64,000 bases of DNA, from assembly GCF_016863475.1 (NCBI RefSeq), contig NZ_BOOY01000002.1, forward strand, positions 62,001 through 126,000. The letters run 5' to 3'. The notes under the pieces were generated by a model, which ran no database searches, was not told the origin of the DNA, and was given only the letters and a program-made list of their open reading frames with translations. Shown piece by piece: positions 1-9,900 of this stretch. Source of the stretch: Spirilliplanes yamanashiensis (GTDB lineage: Bacteria; Actinomycetota; Actinomycetes; Mycobacteriales; Micromonosporaceae). Numbering within the stretch: position 1 is the first letter of the stretch; each line of letters begins with the position of its first letter. The position numbers and the translations under genes were made by a program.

Positions 1-148
1 AGGAGAGGGAGTCAGGCCCCGGTTCGGGTTCGGGCTCGGGGATGGACAGTGCCGGGGCGAGGGCGAGCGCCAGCCGGCGCTCCTCGACCGTCGCGCGGAT
101 CTTCCGCTGCAGACGTCGCTTGACCTTCAGCCGTTCCATACGGGTCAT
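1..148 (-). CDS. Hypothetical basic protein, C-terminus beyond the left edge
   Basis: The reading frame opens with ATG at 148 after a GGAGAGGAG ribosome binding site and stays open to base 1, giving 49 codons. The N-terminus (MTRMERLKVKRRLQRKIR) is very basic and probably helical. It is followed by a short Pro-Glu stretch. I do not recognise a family. The strong ribosome binding site and actinobacterial codon use are the only support for a real gene. It is divergent from the LOG gene that starts at 338. Confidence 0.5.
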   Translation of the reverse strand, partial: MTRMERLKVKRRLQRKIRATVEERRLALALAPALSIPEPEPEPGPDSLS

Positions 149-324
149 CACGGTGGCTCCTCTCCGAGCTGCCCGCCGACGACGGGACGCCGTGCTGCCG
201 TGCAGGTACGTATAAGACGCTCCAGCGCTACGTACGGTTGCTCCACCCTGGCAAAAGAGTGACGACGCCGCAATCGTCTTTCGGTATCTGGCCCAATGTC
301 CGTTCCCGTGCCCCTCTGTCCGAC

Positions 325-330
325 TACCGT
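325..330 (+). promoter_or_regulatory. -10 box of a leaderless promoter
   Basis: TACCGT fits the actinobacterial TANNNT -10 consensus and ends 7 bases before the ATG at 338. No ribosome binding site is present, so a leaderless transcript beginning at the ATG is inferred. This is the main reason for choosing 338 over the upstream ATG at 296. Confidence 0.5.
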
Positions 331-337
331 TGATCGC

Positions 338-1162
338 ATGACCGAAGGACGCGAACAACGCCGCGGCACGGCGCCCGAACGCCACCGTGGAGCGGTCACC
401 CTGCGGCGGGAATCGATCCCCCCGAGTACGGCGGACGAGCGGCTGCTCGACTCCCGGCGGCGCGACGACTGGAAAACGAAGGACGCCTGGCGGGCGTTGC
501 GGATCCTGTCGGAGTTCGTCGAGGGCTTCGACACGCTGGCGGACCTGCCCCCGGCGGTGAGCGTGTTCGGCTCCGCCCGCAGCAAACCGGACAGTCCCGA
601 GTGCGCGCTGGCCGCCGACCTGGGCGCCGCGCTGGCCGACGCCGGCTACGCCGTGATCACCGGCGGCGGGCCCGGCGTCATGGAGGCCGCCAACCGCGGC
701 GCCACCGAGGCCGGCGGGACCAGCGTCGGCCTGGGCATCGAGCTGCCGTTCGAGCAGGGCATCAACGACTGGGTCGACATCGGCATCGACTTCCGGTACT
801 TCTTCGCCCGCAAGACCATGTTCGTCAAGTACGCGCAGGCGTTCGTGGTGCTGCCCGGCGGGTTCGGCACGATGGACGAGCTGTTCGAGGCGCTGACGCT
901 GGTGCAGACCCGCAAAGTCACCCGGTTCCCGGTGGTCCTGATGGGCCGGTCGTACTGGCAGGGGCTGCTGGACTGGCTGCGGGACACGATGGAGGCCGAC
1001 GGCAAGATCGGCCCGGCCGACCTGGAGCTGATCCTCGTCACGGACGACGTGGCCGAGGCGGTCCGGCACATCGTGGAGGCCGACGCGGCGCTCGCCGCCG
1101 AGCGCGACGGGCTGCAACAATCGGTCGTGCAGCGGCTGGCGAAGGAAACCGGGGAGAGTTGA
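338..1162 (+). CDS. LOG-family Rossmann protein (TIGR00730 type)
   Basis: This 274-residue protein belongs to the LOG/YvdD family. Characterised members hydrolyse nucleoside 5'-monophosphates, including cytokinin ribotides, to free base and ribose 5-phosphate. The family signature is visible: GGGPGVMEAAN in the nucleotide-binding loop and PGGFGTMDE in the catalytic motif (PGGxGTxxE). An N-terminal extension of about 75 residues precedes the Rossmann core, as in the longer actinobacterial form. The start at 338 matches a leaderless -10 box. The next gene, a shorter LOG paralogue, begins one base after this stop, so the two are almost certainly co-transcribed. The true substrate is not known. 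Confidence 0.85.
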   Translation: MTEGREQRRGTAPERHRGAVTLRRESIPPSTADERLLDSRRRDDWKTKDAWRALRILSEFVEGFDTLADLPPAVSVFGSARSKPDSPECALAADLGAALADAGYAVITGGGPGVMEAANRGATEAGGTSVGLGIELPFEQGINDWVDIGIDFRYFFARKTMFVKYAQAFVVLPGGFGTMDELFEALTLVQTRKVTRFPVVLMGRSYWQGLLDWLRDTMEADGKIGPADLELILVTDDVAEAVRHIVEADAALAAERDGLQQSVVQRLAKETGES

Positions 1163-1744
1163 GTGGCGGCGGTCCTGGTGTTCTGCGGTTCGTCCACCGC
1201 CCTCGACCCGGAGTACCTGGAGCTCGCCGCCGAGACCGGCCGTGAGCTGGCCCGGCGGGGGCACACCCTGGTCTCCGGCGGCGGACGCGTCGGCATGATG
1301 GGCGCGGTGGCCGAGGGCGCCCGGTCCGGCGGGGCGCCCACGCTGGGCGTCATCCCGCAGTCGCTGGTGGACCTCGAGGTGGCCGACACGGCCAGCGACG
1401 AGCTGCTGATCACCGAGTCGATGAACGAGCGCAAGGACCTGATGCTCGCCAAGTCCGACGCGATCATCACGCTGCCCGGCGGCCTGGGCACCCTCGACGA
1501 GCTGTTCGAGGTGTGGACCACCGCCACGCTGGGCGTGCACCGCAAGCCGATCGTCCTGCTCGACCCGGACGGCTTCTACGCGGGCCTGCTGGCCTGGCTG
1601 CGGGCGGCGACCGACGCGCGGTTCGTCCGCCCGGCCGCGCTCGACCTGGTGACGCTCGCGACGTCGGTCGGCGCCGCGTTCGACGCCATCGAGGCCCCGG
1701 CGCAGCGCCCCGGACCGGACGAGACCGCCGCCGCGAAGGAGTGA
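1163..1744 (+). CDS. LOG-family protein, short form
   Basis: This 193-residue protein is a second LOG-type phosphoribohydrolase. It carries SGGGRVGMMGAVAEGA in the phosphate-binding loop and PGGLGTLDE as the catalytic PGGxGTxxE motif. The length is typical of stand-alone LOG enzymes (about 180-200 residues). The GTG start at 1163 directly follows the TGA of the upstream LOG gene and is preceded by GGGGAGAG, so translation is coupled. The tail after residue 180 is Pro/Ala/Glu-rich and probably disordered. Two adjacent LOG genes suggest a hetero-oligomer or different substrates (inference). Confidence 0.85.
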   Translation: MAAVLVFCGSSTALDPEYLELAAETGRELARRGHTLVSGGGRVGMMGAVAEGARSGGAPTLGVIPQSLVDLEVADTASDELLITESMNERKDLMLAKSDAIITLPGGLGTLDELFEVWTTATLGVHRKPIVLLDPDGFYAGLLAWLRAATDARFVRPAALDLVTLATSVGAAFDAIEAPAQRPGPDETAAAKE

Positions 1745-1777
1745 GCCCTCGCGGCGGCGGCCGGTGCGTCAGCGGTG

Positions 1778-3226
1778 TCAGCCGAGGCCGGAGCGCATCG
1801 CCCCGATCAGCTCACCGTTGCTGGTGTCGCCGGACAGCTCCCAGAAGAAGGCGCCGCCGAGGCCCTGGTTGCGGGCGTAGGTCATCTTGCCGCCGATCGT
1901 GGCCGGGGTGTCGTAGCCCCACCACTGCCCGCCGCAGAAGGCGTACGCCGTGCCGCCGGCCGTGCCCGTCGCCGGGCAGCGGTTCTTCAGCACCTTGTAG
2001 TCCTCGATGCCCTGCTCGTACGTGCCGGGCGCGGGGCCGCTCGCCGAGCCGCCCGGGGCGGCCTGGGTGACGCCGGTCCAGCCGCGGCCGTAGAAGCCGA
2101 TGCCGAGCAGGATCTTGCTCGCCGGGACACCCTTGCTCTTGAGCTTCTGCACCGCCGCGTCGGACCAGAAGCCCTGCGTGGGGATGCCGGGGTACGAGGT
2201 CAGCGGCGAGTGCGGGGCCGTCGGGCCCTGGGGGTTGAACGCGCCGTAGTAGTCGTACGTCATCGGCATGACGAAGTCGAGTTTCTGGATGCCGGTGGCG
2301 TAGTCGGCGGCGTCGATCTTGCCGCCGTTCGACCCGTCGGCCGTGATCGCCGCGGTCACCAGGTTGCCGGAGCCGAACCGGGTGCGCAGCGCGGAGACGA
2401 CCGCGTTGAACGAGTTCGGGCCGCTGGAGTCGCAGGTCAGGCCGCAGGCGTTCGGGTACTCCCAGTCGACGTCGATGCCGTCGAAGACGTCGGCCCAGCG
2501 CGGGTCCTCGACCATCTGGTAGCAGGACTCGGCGAACGCCGCCGGGTTCTGCGCGGCCTGCGTGAAGCCGCCCGACCAGGTCCAGCCGCCGATGGAGTAG
2601 ATCACCTTGAGGTGCGGGTGCTTCCTCTTCAGCTTGCGCAGCTGGTTGAACGAGCCGCGCAGCGCCCCGGCGTCCCAGGTGTCGGCGACGCCGTCGACGC
2701 TGTTCGCCGCCGTGTACGCCATGTCGTAGTCGGCGTAGGCGTCACCGATGGCGCAGCGGCCGCCGGTGGTGTTGCCGAACGCGTACAGGATGTGGGTCAG
2801 CTTGCTCGCGGAGCCGGACGTGTCGATGTTCTTGACGAAGTACTGGCGGCCGTAGACGCCCCACTCGGCGAAGTAGCCGACGATCTTCTTGCCGGCGGGA
2901 CCGGGCGGCGGGGTCGTCGGGCCGGTCGTGGGCGGGGTCGTCGGGGGAGTGGTCGGCGGGGTGGTCGGGGTCGACGAGCAGGCGCCGTCGTCGCGCCAGA
3001 CGCCCCACTGGCCGCTGTTGCTGGGGATCTCGTTCTGCGTCCACCACTTCGCGGTGTACTGCCGGCCGTTGTAGGTGACCTGCATGCCGTTGGTGTAGAC
3101 GGCGGTCGCGCTCCAGGCCGGTGCGGTGCACGCCGCCGCCTGGGCGCTGGTCGCCGGGACCAGGATGGTCAGCGTCCCGGCCATCACCAGTGCGCTGAAC
3201 GTCGCCAGAAGTCGTCTTGTGATCAC
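1778..3226 (-). CDS. Secreted GH18 chitinase with N-terminal CBM5/12
   Basis: This 482-residue exported enzyme hydrolyses chitin. The order is: signal peptide (about residues 1-30, ending SAQAA); a chitin-binding CBM5/12 module with the aromatic signature YNGRQYTAKWWTQ; a Thr-Pro linker of TTPP repeats; then the GH18 barrel. The catalytic motif is DGIDVDWEYP (DxxDxDxE), with the terminal Glu as acid/base. The GTG at 3226 was chosen because GAAGGAG lies 7 bases upstream; the frame stays open to 3295, but that extension would precede the signal peptide. The gene is convergent with the LOG pair. Its promoter region holds an AT-rich GTTAACTGTTGA element at 3263-3274. Confidence 0.93.
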   Translation of the reverse strand: MITRRLLATFSALVMAGTLTILVPATSAQAAACTAPAWSATAVYTNGMQVTYNGRQYTAKWWTQNEIPSNSGQWGVWRDDGACSSTPTTPPTTPPTTPPTTGPTTPPPGPAGKKIVGYFAEWGVYGRQYFVKNIDTSGSASKLTHILYAFGNTTGGRCAIGDAYADYDMAYTAANSVDGVADTWDAGALRGSFNQLRKLKRKHPHLKVIYSIGGWTWSGGFTQAAQNPAAFAESCYQMVEDPRWADVFDGIDVDWEYPNACGLTCDSSGPNSFNAVVSALRTRFGSGNLVTAAITADGSNGGKIDAADYATGIQKLDFVMPMTYDYYGAFNPQGPTAPHSPLTSYPGIPTQGFWSDAAVQKLKSKGVPASKILLGIGFYGRGWTGVTQAAPGGSASGPAPGTYEQGIEDYKVLKNRCPATGTAGGTAYAFCGGQWWGYDTPATIGGKMTYARNQGLGGAFFWELSGDTSNGELIGAMRSGLG

Positions 3227-3262
3227 GTGGTCACTCCTTCCGTTGACCGCACCGTAAAGAAT

Positions 3263-3274
3263 GTTAACTGTTGA
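3263..3274 (-). promoter_or_regulatory. GTTAACTGTTGA element upstream of the chitinase
   Basis: This 12-mer is AT-rich in very GC-rich DNA and lies 37-48 bases upstream of the chitinase start. A near copy, GTTAACAGTTCA, lies upstream of the GH16 gene at 57040-57051. It may be a regulator site or part of the core promoter. Function is inferred from sharing only. Confidence 0.35.
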
Positions 3275-3379
3275 ACGGAAGCGCACGAGCGCCATCTGTG
3301 AATAGTCCTAAACGCCGATCACGCTCGGCGACGCACAACCGTGCGGAACCTTGTCGTACCTGCGTGGTGTGATAGCGGC

Positions 3380-6300
3380 GTGCGTGCCCCCGCCTACCGG
3401 CTCGTCCGGCGCCCCGCCGACCCGGCGCCGGCGCTCGTCGACGACCCGATCCAGCGGCACGTCGTCGCCCACACCGACGGGCCGCTGCTGGTCGTGGGTG
3501 GACCAGGCACCGGCAAGACCACCACCCTGGTCGAGGCCGTCGCCGCGCGCGTCGCCGAGGGCGCCGACCCCGAACGCATCCTCGTGCTCACGTTCGGCCG
3601 CCGCGGGGCCGGTGCGTTGCGTGACCGCATCGAGGCCCGCATCGCCGGCACGCCCGGGCGCATCGTCCACGAACCACTCGTGCGCACCTTCCACGCGTAC
3701 GCGTTCGGGCTGCTGCGCCGCGCCGCCGCCGAGCACGGCGAGCCGTCGCCGCGCCTGCTCACCGGGCCCGAACAGGACCTGATCATCCGCGAGCTGCTCG
3801 AGGTCGTCGGCGACGACGAGCCCGACCCGGTCGGCTGGCCGCCCGAGCTGCGCGCCGCCCTGCCCACCCGCGCGTTCGCCCAGCAGCTGCGCGACCTCAT
3901 GCAGCGCGCCGCCGAGCGCGGCGTCGGCCCCGTCGAGCTGGCCCGCATCGGCGAGCGCGTCGGCCGCGCCGACTGGCCCGCCGCCGCCCGCTTCCTGCGC
4001 GAGTACGTCGGCGTGCTGGCGCTGCGCGAGTCCACCAGCCGCGGCTCCACCGCCTACGACCCCGCCGAGCTGGTCCGGGCCGCGTCCGGCCTGCTGCGCG
4101 ACGACCCCGACCTGCTCGCCGCCGAACGCCGCCGGCTGTCCTGCGTGTACGTCGACGAGCTCGCCGAGACCGACCCGGCGCAGATCGAGCTGCTGCACCT
4201 CGTCGCCGGCGGCGGCACGCCGCTCGTGGCGTTCGCCGACCCCGACGCGTCGGTCTACGCGTTCCGCGGCGCCGACCCCGGCATCGTCGGCACGTTCGCG
4301 CACCAGTTCCGCACGGCGTCCGGCGCCGTCGCCGAGACCGTCACCCTGCACACCGGCTACCGGGCCGGCTCCGGCCTGCTCGCCGCCACCGCCCGCGTCG
4401 CCCGGCGGCTGCGCGGCCCCGCCGGGCACCGGGAGCTGCGGCCCGCCCCCGGCCTGCCCGAGGGCGACGTGCGGGTGCACACGTTCCGCACTGCCACCAG
4501 CGAGACCGCCTGGATCGCCCACGTGCTGCGCGAGGCGCACCTGCTGCACGGCGTCCCCTGGTCGCGCATGGCCATCCTGCTCCGCTCCACCGCCCTGCAG
4601 CTGCCGCCGCTGCAACGCGCCCTCGGCACCGCCGGCGTCCCCACCGTCACCCTCGCCGAGGACCTGCCGCTGCACCTGCAGCCCGCCGTCGCGCCGCTGC
4701 TGCTCCTGCTGCGCTGCGCCCTCGACCCCGACCGGCTCGACGAGGAGGCGGCGGTCGCGCTGCTGCACTCGCCCCTCGGCGGCGCCGACCCGCTCGCCGA
4801 GCGGCGGCTGCGCCAGGGCCTGCGCGCCCTCGCCCACGCCGCCGGCGACCGCCGCCCGTCCGCCGAGCTGCTCCTCGACGCCCTGCGCGACCCCGGCGAC
4901 CTGCTCGCCATCGACCGCCGCTGGGCCGCCCCCGCTCAGGCCGTCGCCCGCCTGCTCGCCACCGCCCGCGAGGCCGCCGCCGCCCCCGGCGCCAACGCCG
5001 AACAGGTGCTGTGGGCCGTCTGGCGCGCCAGCGGCCTCGCCGACCGCTGGTTCGGCGCCAGCGCCCGCGGCGCCCAGGCCCCCGTCGGCGAGGAGGCCGG
5101 CCACGCCCGCCAGTGGCGCGCCGAGGCCGCCGACCGCGACCTCGACGCCGTGCTCGTCCTGTTCGACGCCGCCGCCCGCTTCGTCGACAGGCTGCCCGGC
5201 GCCCGCACCGAGACCTTCCTGGAGCACGTCCTCGGCCAGGAGCTGCCCGCCGACACCATCGCCCCGCACGCCGACCGCGGCGAGGCCGTCCGGCTGCTCA
5301 CCGCCCACGCCGCCAAGGGCCACGAGTGGGACGTCGTCGTGCTCGCCGGCGTCCAGGAGGGCATCTGGCCCGACCTGCGGCTGCGCGGCAGCCTGCTCGG
5401 CTCCGAACGCCTCGTCGACGTCCTCGCCGGCCGCGACCCGGGCGGGCCCGCGGCGCTGGCCGGGCAGACGTCGGCGCTGCTCGTCGAGGAGCGCCGCCTG
5501 TTCCACCTGGCCGCGAGCCGGGCCCGGCACCGCCTGGTGGCCACGGCGGTCGCGTCGGCGGGCGTCGGCGGCGCCGACGGCGAGGAACAACCGAGCCGCT
5601 TCCTGTACGAGCTGGCCGGCGACGACCCCCTTCCCCCCGACGACCTCGCACCGCCGCCGGACGACGACGGCGGCCCGGACGACGGCGGCCCGGACGGCAA
5701 CCCGGACGGTGGCGGCCCGGACGGCGGCCCGGACGGTGTACGCGGGCCGGGGGACGGGCGCGGGCCGGAGGACGGCGGCGAGGTCGGCGCCGATGCCGTG
5801 CGCGGGATCGAGGGCGGGCGTGGTCTTCGTGAGGAGGGTGACGCCGCGGTCCGGGAGGCCCTCGCCGTCGACGGGTCACCGCTCGACGCCGGGCCGACGG
5901 TGCCGGGACGCGCCGTGCCGGAGCCGGTCGTGCCCGCGCCGCGGAGTCCCGACCAGCCCGTCGAGCTGCCCGTCGGGGCGCTGCCGCGGGCGTTGACGCT
6001 GCCCGCGCTGGTGGCGGAGCTGCGTACCGTCGTGGTGGCGGAGGACGCCGAACCCGCCCGGCGGCGCGCCGCGGCGGCCGAGCTGGCGCGGCTGGCCGCG
6101 GCCGGGGTGCCCGGTGCGCACCCGGACGAGTGGTGGGGGCTGCGCGGGCTGTCCGACGACCGGCCGCTCGCGCTGGCGGGCGAGCCGGTGCGGGTCACGC
6201 CGTCGGCGATGGAGAGTGCGCTGCGGTGCAGCCTGCGCTGGCTGCTGGAGCGGCACGGCGGCGCGGCGCCCGCCGGCCCGGCGCAGGGCATCGGCAACCT

Positions 6301-6955
6301 GGTGCACGCGGCGGCGATGCTGGCCGAGGACGCCAGCGCCGACCGGCAGCAGCTCATCGACTACGTGGCGGGGCGGTTCGACGCGATCGAGCTGGCGGCG
6401 CGCTGGCTGGCGGGCACCGAGCAGGCGCGCGCCGAGGGCATGGTGGACAAGCTGCTGCGGTGGCTGGCGGCTAACCCGCGGCGGCTGCTGGCGATCGAGC
6501 ACGAGTTCGCGGTGCGGCTGGGCGACGAGCAGCGGCCGATCGAGCTGACCGGCCGGGTCGACCGGCTGGAGGTGGACGAGCGCGGGCGGCTGGTCGTCAT
6601 CGACCTGAAGACCGGCAAGTCCACGGTGGTGGCGGCCGAGGTGGAGGAGCACGCGCAGCTCGCCGGCTACCAGGCGGCGGTCGAGGCGGGCGCGTTCGCG
6701 GAGCTGGGCGGCACCGAGGAGAGCGGCGGGGCGGCCCTGGTGCAGCTCGGCACCGGCAAGGAGGCCAAGGAGCAGCTCCAGCTGCCGCTGGCCGACGCCG
6801 CGGACGCCGGCTGGGCGCAGGCGATGGTGCGGCGCACCGCCGACACGATGGCGGCGGCGACGTTCTCGGCCGTGGCCAACAGCCGGTGTAGGGTCTGCCC
6901 GGTCCGGACCGCCTGCCCCATCTCGGGCAAGGGCCGCCAGGTAGTGGAGCCGTGA
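3380..6955 (+). CDS. adnA: AdnA: UvrD-like helicase/RecB-like nuclease subunit
   Basis: This 1191-residue protein is one subunit of the AdnAB motor-nuclease, which resects double-strand breaks for recombination in actinobacteria. Walker A is GGPGTGKT (residues 40-47). The Walker B position reads DELAE rather than the usual DEYQD. A C-terminal RecB-type nuclease carries VIDLKTGKS. Four cysteines at about 950, 1170, 1173 and 1179 (the last three as CRVCPVRTAC) resemble the Fe-S staple of AddB-type nucleases. Between the motor and nuclease, about residues 750-863 are an Asp/Gly/Pro-rich linker. The GTG at 3380 is chosen because APAYRLVRRP is the expected N-terminus; the frame continues upstream to 3341. 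The TGA overlaps the adnB start as GTGA. Confidence 0.9.
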   Translation: MRAPAYRLVRRPADPAPALVDDPIQRHVVAHTDGPLLVVGGPGTGKTTTLVEAVAARVAEGADPERILVLTFGRRGAGALRDRIEARIAGTPGRIVHEPLVRTFHAYAFGLLRRAAAEHGEPSPRLLTGPEQDLIIRELLEVVGDDEPDPVGWPPELRAALPTRAFAQQLRDLMQRAAERGVGPVELARIGERVGRADWPAAARFLREYVGVLALRESTSRGSTAYDPAELVRAASGLLRDDPDLLAAERRRLSCVYVDELAETDPAQIELLHLVAGGGTPLVAFADPDASVYAFRGADPGIVGTFAHQFRTASGAVAETVTLHTGYRAGSGLLAATARVARRLRGPAGHRELRPAPGLPEGDVRVHTFRTATSETAWIAHVLREAHLLHGVPWSRMAILLRSTALQLPPLQRALGTAGVPTVTLAEDLPLHLQPAVAPLLLLLRCALDPDRLDEEAAVALLHSPLGGADPLAERRLRQGLRALAHAAGDRRPSAELLLDALRDPGDLLAIDRRWAAPAQAVARLLATAREAAAAPGANAEQVLWAVWRASGLADRWFGASARGAQAPVGEEAGHARQWRAEAADRDLDAVLVLFDAAARFVDRLPGARTETFLEHVLGQELPADTIAPHADRGEAVRLLTAHAAKGHEWDVVVLAGVQEGIWPDLRLRGSLLGSERLVDVLAGRDPGGPAALAGQTSALLVEERRLFHLAASRARHRLVATAVASAGVGGADGEEQPSRFLYELAGDDPLPPDDLAPPPDDDGGPDDGGPDGNPDGGGPDGGPDGVRGPGDGRGPEDGGEVGADAVRGIEGGRGLREEGDAAVREALAVDGSPLDAGPTVPGRAVPEPVVPAPRSPDQPVELPVGALPRALTLPALVAELRTVVVAEDAEPARRRAAAAELARLAAAGVPGAHPDEWWGLRGLSDDRPLALAGEPVRVTPSAMESALRCSLRWLLERHGGAAPAGPAQGIGNLVHAAAMLAEDASADRQQLIDYVAGRFDAIELAARWLAGTEQARAEGMVDKLLRWLAANPRRLLAIEHEFAVRLGDEQRPIELTGRVDRLEVDERGRLVVIDLKTGKSTVVAAEVEEHAQLAGYQAAVEAGAFAELGGTEESGGAALVQLGTGKEAKEQLQLPLADAADAGWAQAMVRRTADTMAAATFSAVANSRCRVCPVRTACPISGKGRQVVEP

Positions 6956-9900
6956 CCCAGCAGAGCCTGTTCGCCACCAACGCCCCCGCGCCGCGCCGCC
7001 GCCCCGACTCCGGGCCCCGCTACACCCCGGTCGAGCTGGCCAGGCTGCTGCGCCTGCACGCGCCCACGCACGAGCAGGCGCAGATCGTGGCGGCGCCGGT
7101 CGAGCCGCTGCTGGTGGTCGCCGGGGCCGGGTCGGGCAAGACCGAGACGATGGCCGCGCGGGTGGTGTGGCTGGTCGCCAACGGCTACGCCCGCCCCGAC
7201 GAGATCCTCGGCCTCACGTTCACCCGCAAGGCGGCCGGGGAGCTGGCGCACCGGGTGCGCACCCGGCTCGGGCAGCTGGTGCGGCGGCTGGGCCGCGACG
7301 ACGCGTTCGCCGGGGAGCCGACGATCGCCACGTACCACTCGTTCGCGGCGCGGATCGTCACCGAGCACGGGCTGCGGGCCGGGTTCGAGCCGTCGGCGCG
7401 GCTGCTCACCGAGGCGGCGCGCTGGCAGATCGTCGACTCGCTCGTGCGGTCGTACACCGGCGACATGAGCGGGCTGAACCGGGCGCCGTCCACGGTGACC
7501 GACGACGTGCTGGCGCTATCCGCCGAGCTGAGCGAGCACCTGGTGACCCCGGACGAGCTGGCGTCGTGGACCGGCCGGTTCTTCGCCGACGTGCAGGAGC
7601 GGCCGGGCAAGGCGTACGCGGACGTGAAGCAGGTGCTGGCCCGCCAGCAGGGCCGGCTGGCGCTGCTGCCGCTGGTGCGCGCGTACGCCGAGCGCAAGCT
7701 GACCCTGGAGGCGATGGACTTCGGCGACCAGCTGGCCCGGGCTGCCGTGGTGGCCCGCGACCACCCGGAGGTCGGGGCGATCGAGCGGGCCCGGTTCCGG
7801 GTGGTGCTGCTCGACGAGTACCAGGACACCAGCCACGCGCAGGTGGTGCTGCTGCGGGCGCTGTTCGGCGACGGGCACCCGGTGACGGCGGTCGGCGACC
7901 CGTGCCAGTCCATCTACGGCTGGCGCGGCGCGAGCGCGGGCACGCTGGACCGGTTCCCGGCGGAGTTCACCGCGGCCGGCGGCCGGGAGGCGTGGACGCT
8001 GACGCTGACGCGCAGCTGGCGCAACCGGCCGGAGATCCTGGGCGTCGCGAACGCCATGTCGGCGCCGCTGCGCGCGGCGGGCGCCACGGTCGCCGAGCTG
8101 GTGCCGGCGACGTCGGTGGCGGAGCCGGTGGGCGGGGCGACGGTGCGGTGCGCGCTGCTGCCCACGTACGCCGACGAGGCGGAGTGGATCGCGGACCGCA
8201 TGCTGACGGCGTGGCGGCTGGCGGCGGGCCTGCCGGAGGCGGCGCCGACGGAGATCCCGGTGGAGCGGCGGCCGACCAGCGCGGTGCTGGTGCGGCTGCG
8301 CAGCCAGATCCCGGCGATCGAGGAGGCGCTGCGCGCCCGCGGCGTCCCCGTCGAGGTGGTGGGCCTGGGCGGCCTGCTCGACACGCCCGAGGTGCGCGAC
8401 GTGGTGTGCACGCTGCGGGTGCTGGCCGACCCGACGGACGGCGCGTCGCTGCTGCGGCTGCTGACCGGCGCCCGGTGGCGCATCGGCCCGCGCGACCTGG
8501 TGGCGCTGCACCGCCGGTCGCGGGCGATCGCGGCGGCCCGGTCCACGGAGGAGCCGGAGGCCGTCGGCGACACCCTGGACGACGCCACGCTCGTGGAGGC
8601 GCTGGCCGACCTGGGCCCGGCGCAGCTGTTCAGCGCGGAGGGCTACGCCCGGCTCCAGGCGTACGGGGTGGAGCTGGGGCACCTGCGCCGCCGCCTCGAC
8701 CAGTCCCTGCCGGACCTGATCGCCGACATCGAGCGCACGATCGGCCTGGACGTCGAGGTGGCCGTGCGCGCCGCGGCCGGCGGCGACGCCGGGCTGGCCC
8801 GCGGCCACCTGGACGCGCTCGGCGACGTGGCGGCCCGGTACGCGGCCGACACCGACGGCGGCACCCTGGCGGGCTTCCTGGCGTTCCTCACCGCGGCCGA
8901 GGAGGAGGAGCGCGGGCTCGCCCCCGGCCAGGTGGACGTGGTGGAGGGCGCGGTGCAGCTGCTCACCGCGCACGCCGCGAAGGGCCTGGAGTGGGACGTC
9001 GTCGCGGTGGCCGGGCTGACGAAGGACGTGTGGCCGGGGCCGTCCCGGGCGTCCGACCACTACCTGGGCGGGCTGGGCGTGCTGCCGTTCCCGCTGCGCG
9101 GCGACGCGGCCGGGCTGCCCGCGTTCGACCTGTCGGCGGCGGAGGACCAGAAGGACGTGGCGGGGGCGCTGGCGGCGTTCGGCCGGGCGTGGCGGGAGCA
9201 CGACGAGCGGGAGGAGCGCCGGCTCGCGTACGTGGCGGTGACCCGGCCGCGGCGGCTGCTGCTGTGCTCGGGCTTCTGGTGGGGCGACGGCGTGAAGCGG
9301 GCCCGCGGCCCGTCGGTGTTCCTCGACGAGATCCACGAGCGGTGCCGGCTCGGCGACGGCACGGTCGACGTGTGGACGCCGGAGCCGGCGGGCGACGCCG
9401 ACAACCCGGGCGCGGCGGTCGTGGCGACGGCGGAGTGGCCCGGCGACCCCCTGGGCGCCCGCCGCCCGGCCGTCGCGGCCGCCGCCGACCTGGTGCGCCG
9501 GTTCCTGCGCGAGCCGCCGGACGACGCCGCGTCGGAGTGGACCCGCGAGGTGGACCTGCTGCTGGCCGAACGCGACGTGCGGGCGCACCGGGACGGCCCG
9601 GTCGAGGTGACGCTGCCCGGGCACCTGTCGGTGTCGCAGCTGGTGGTGCTGCGCCGCGACCCGGAGGCGCTGGCCCGCGCCCTGCGCCGGCCGATGCCGA
9701 GCGCGCCGAACCCGTACGCGCGCCGCGGCACCGCCTTCCATGCCTGGCTGGAGCAGCGGTTCGGCGCGGTGCGGCTGCTCGATGTGGACGAGCTGCCCGG
9801 CGCGGCGGACGCGGACGCGGCCGGCGACGACGAGCTGACCGAGCTGCAGGAGCGCTGGCTGGCCAGCGAGTGGGCGGGCCGCACCCCGGTCGAGGTGGAG

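Noticed and set aside
3308-5590. Long minus-strand open frame opposite adnA
   Set aside because: It is an antisense frame created by high GC at third positions. Its composition (runs of Gly, Ala, Gln) is unlike a folded protein and it overlaps clear helicase motifs.
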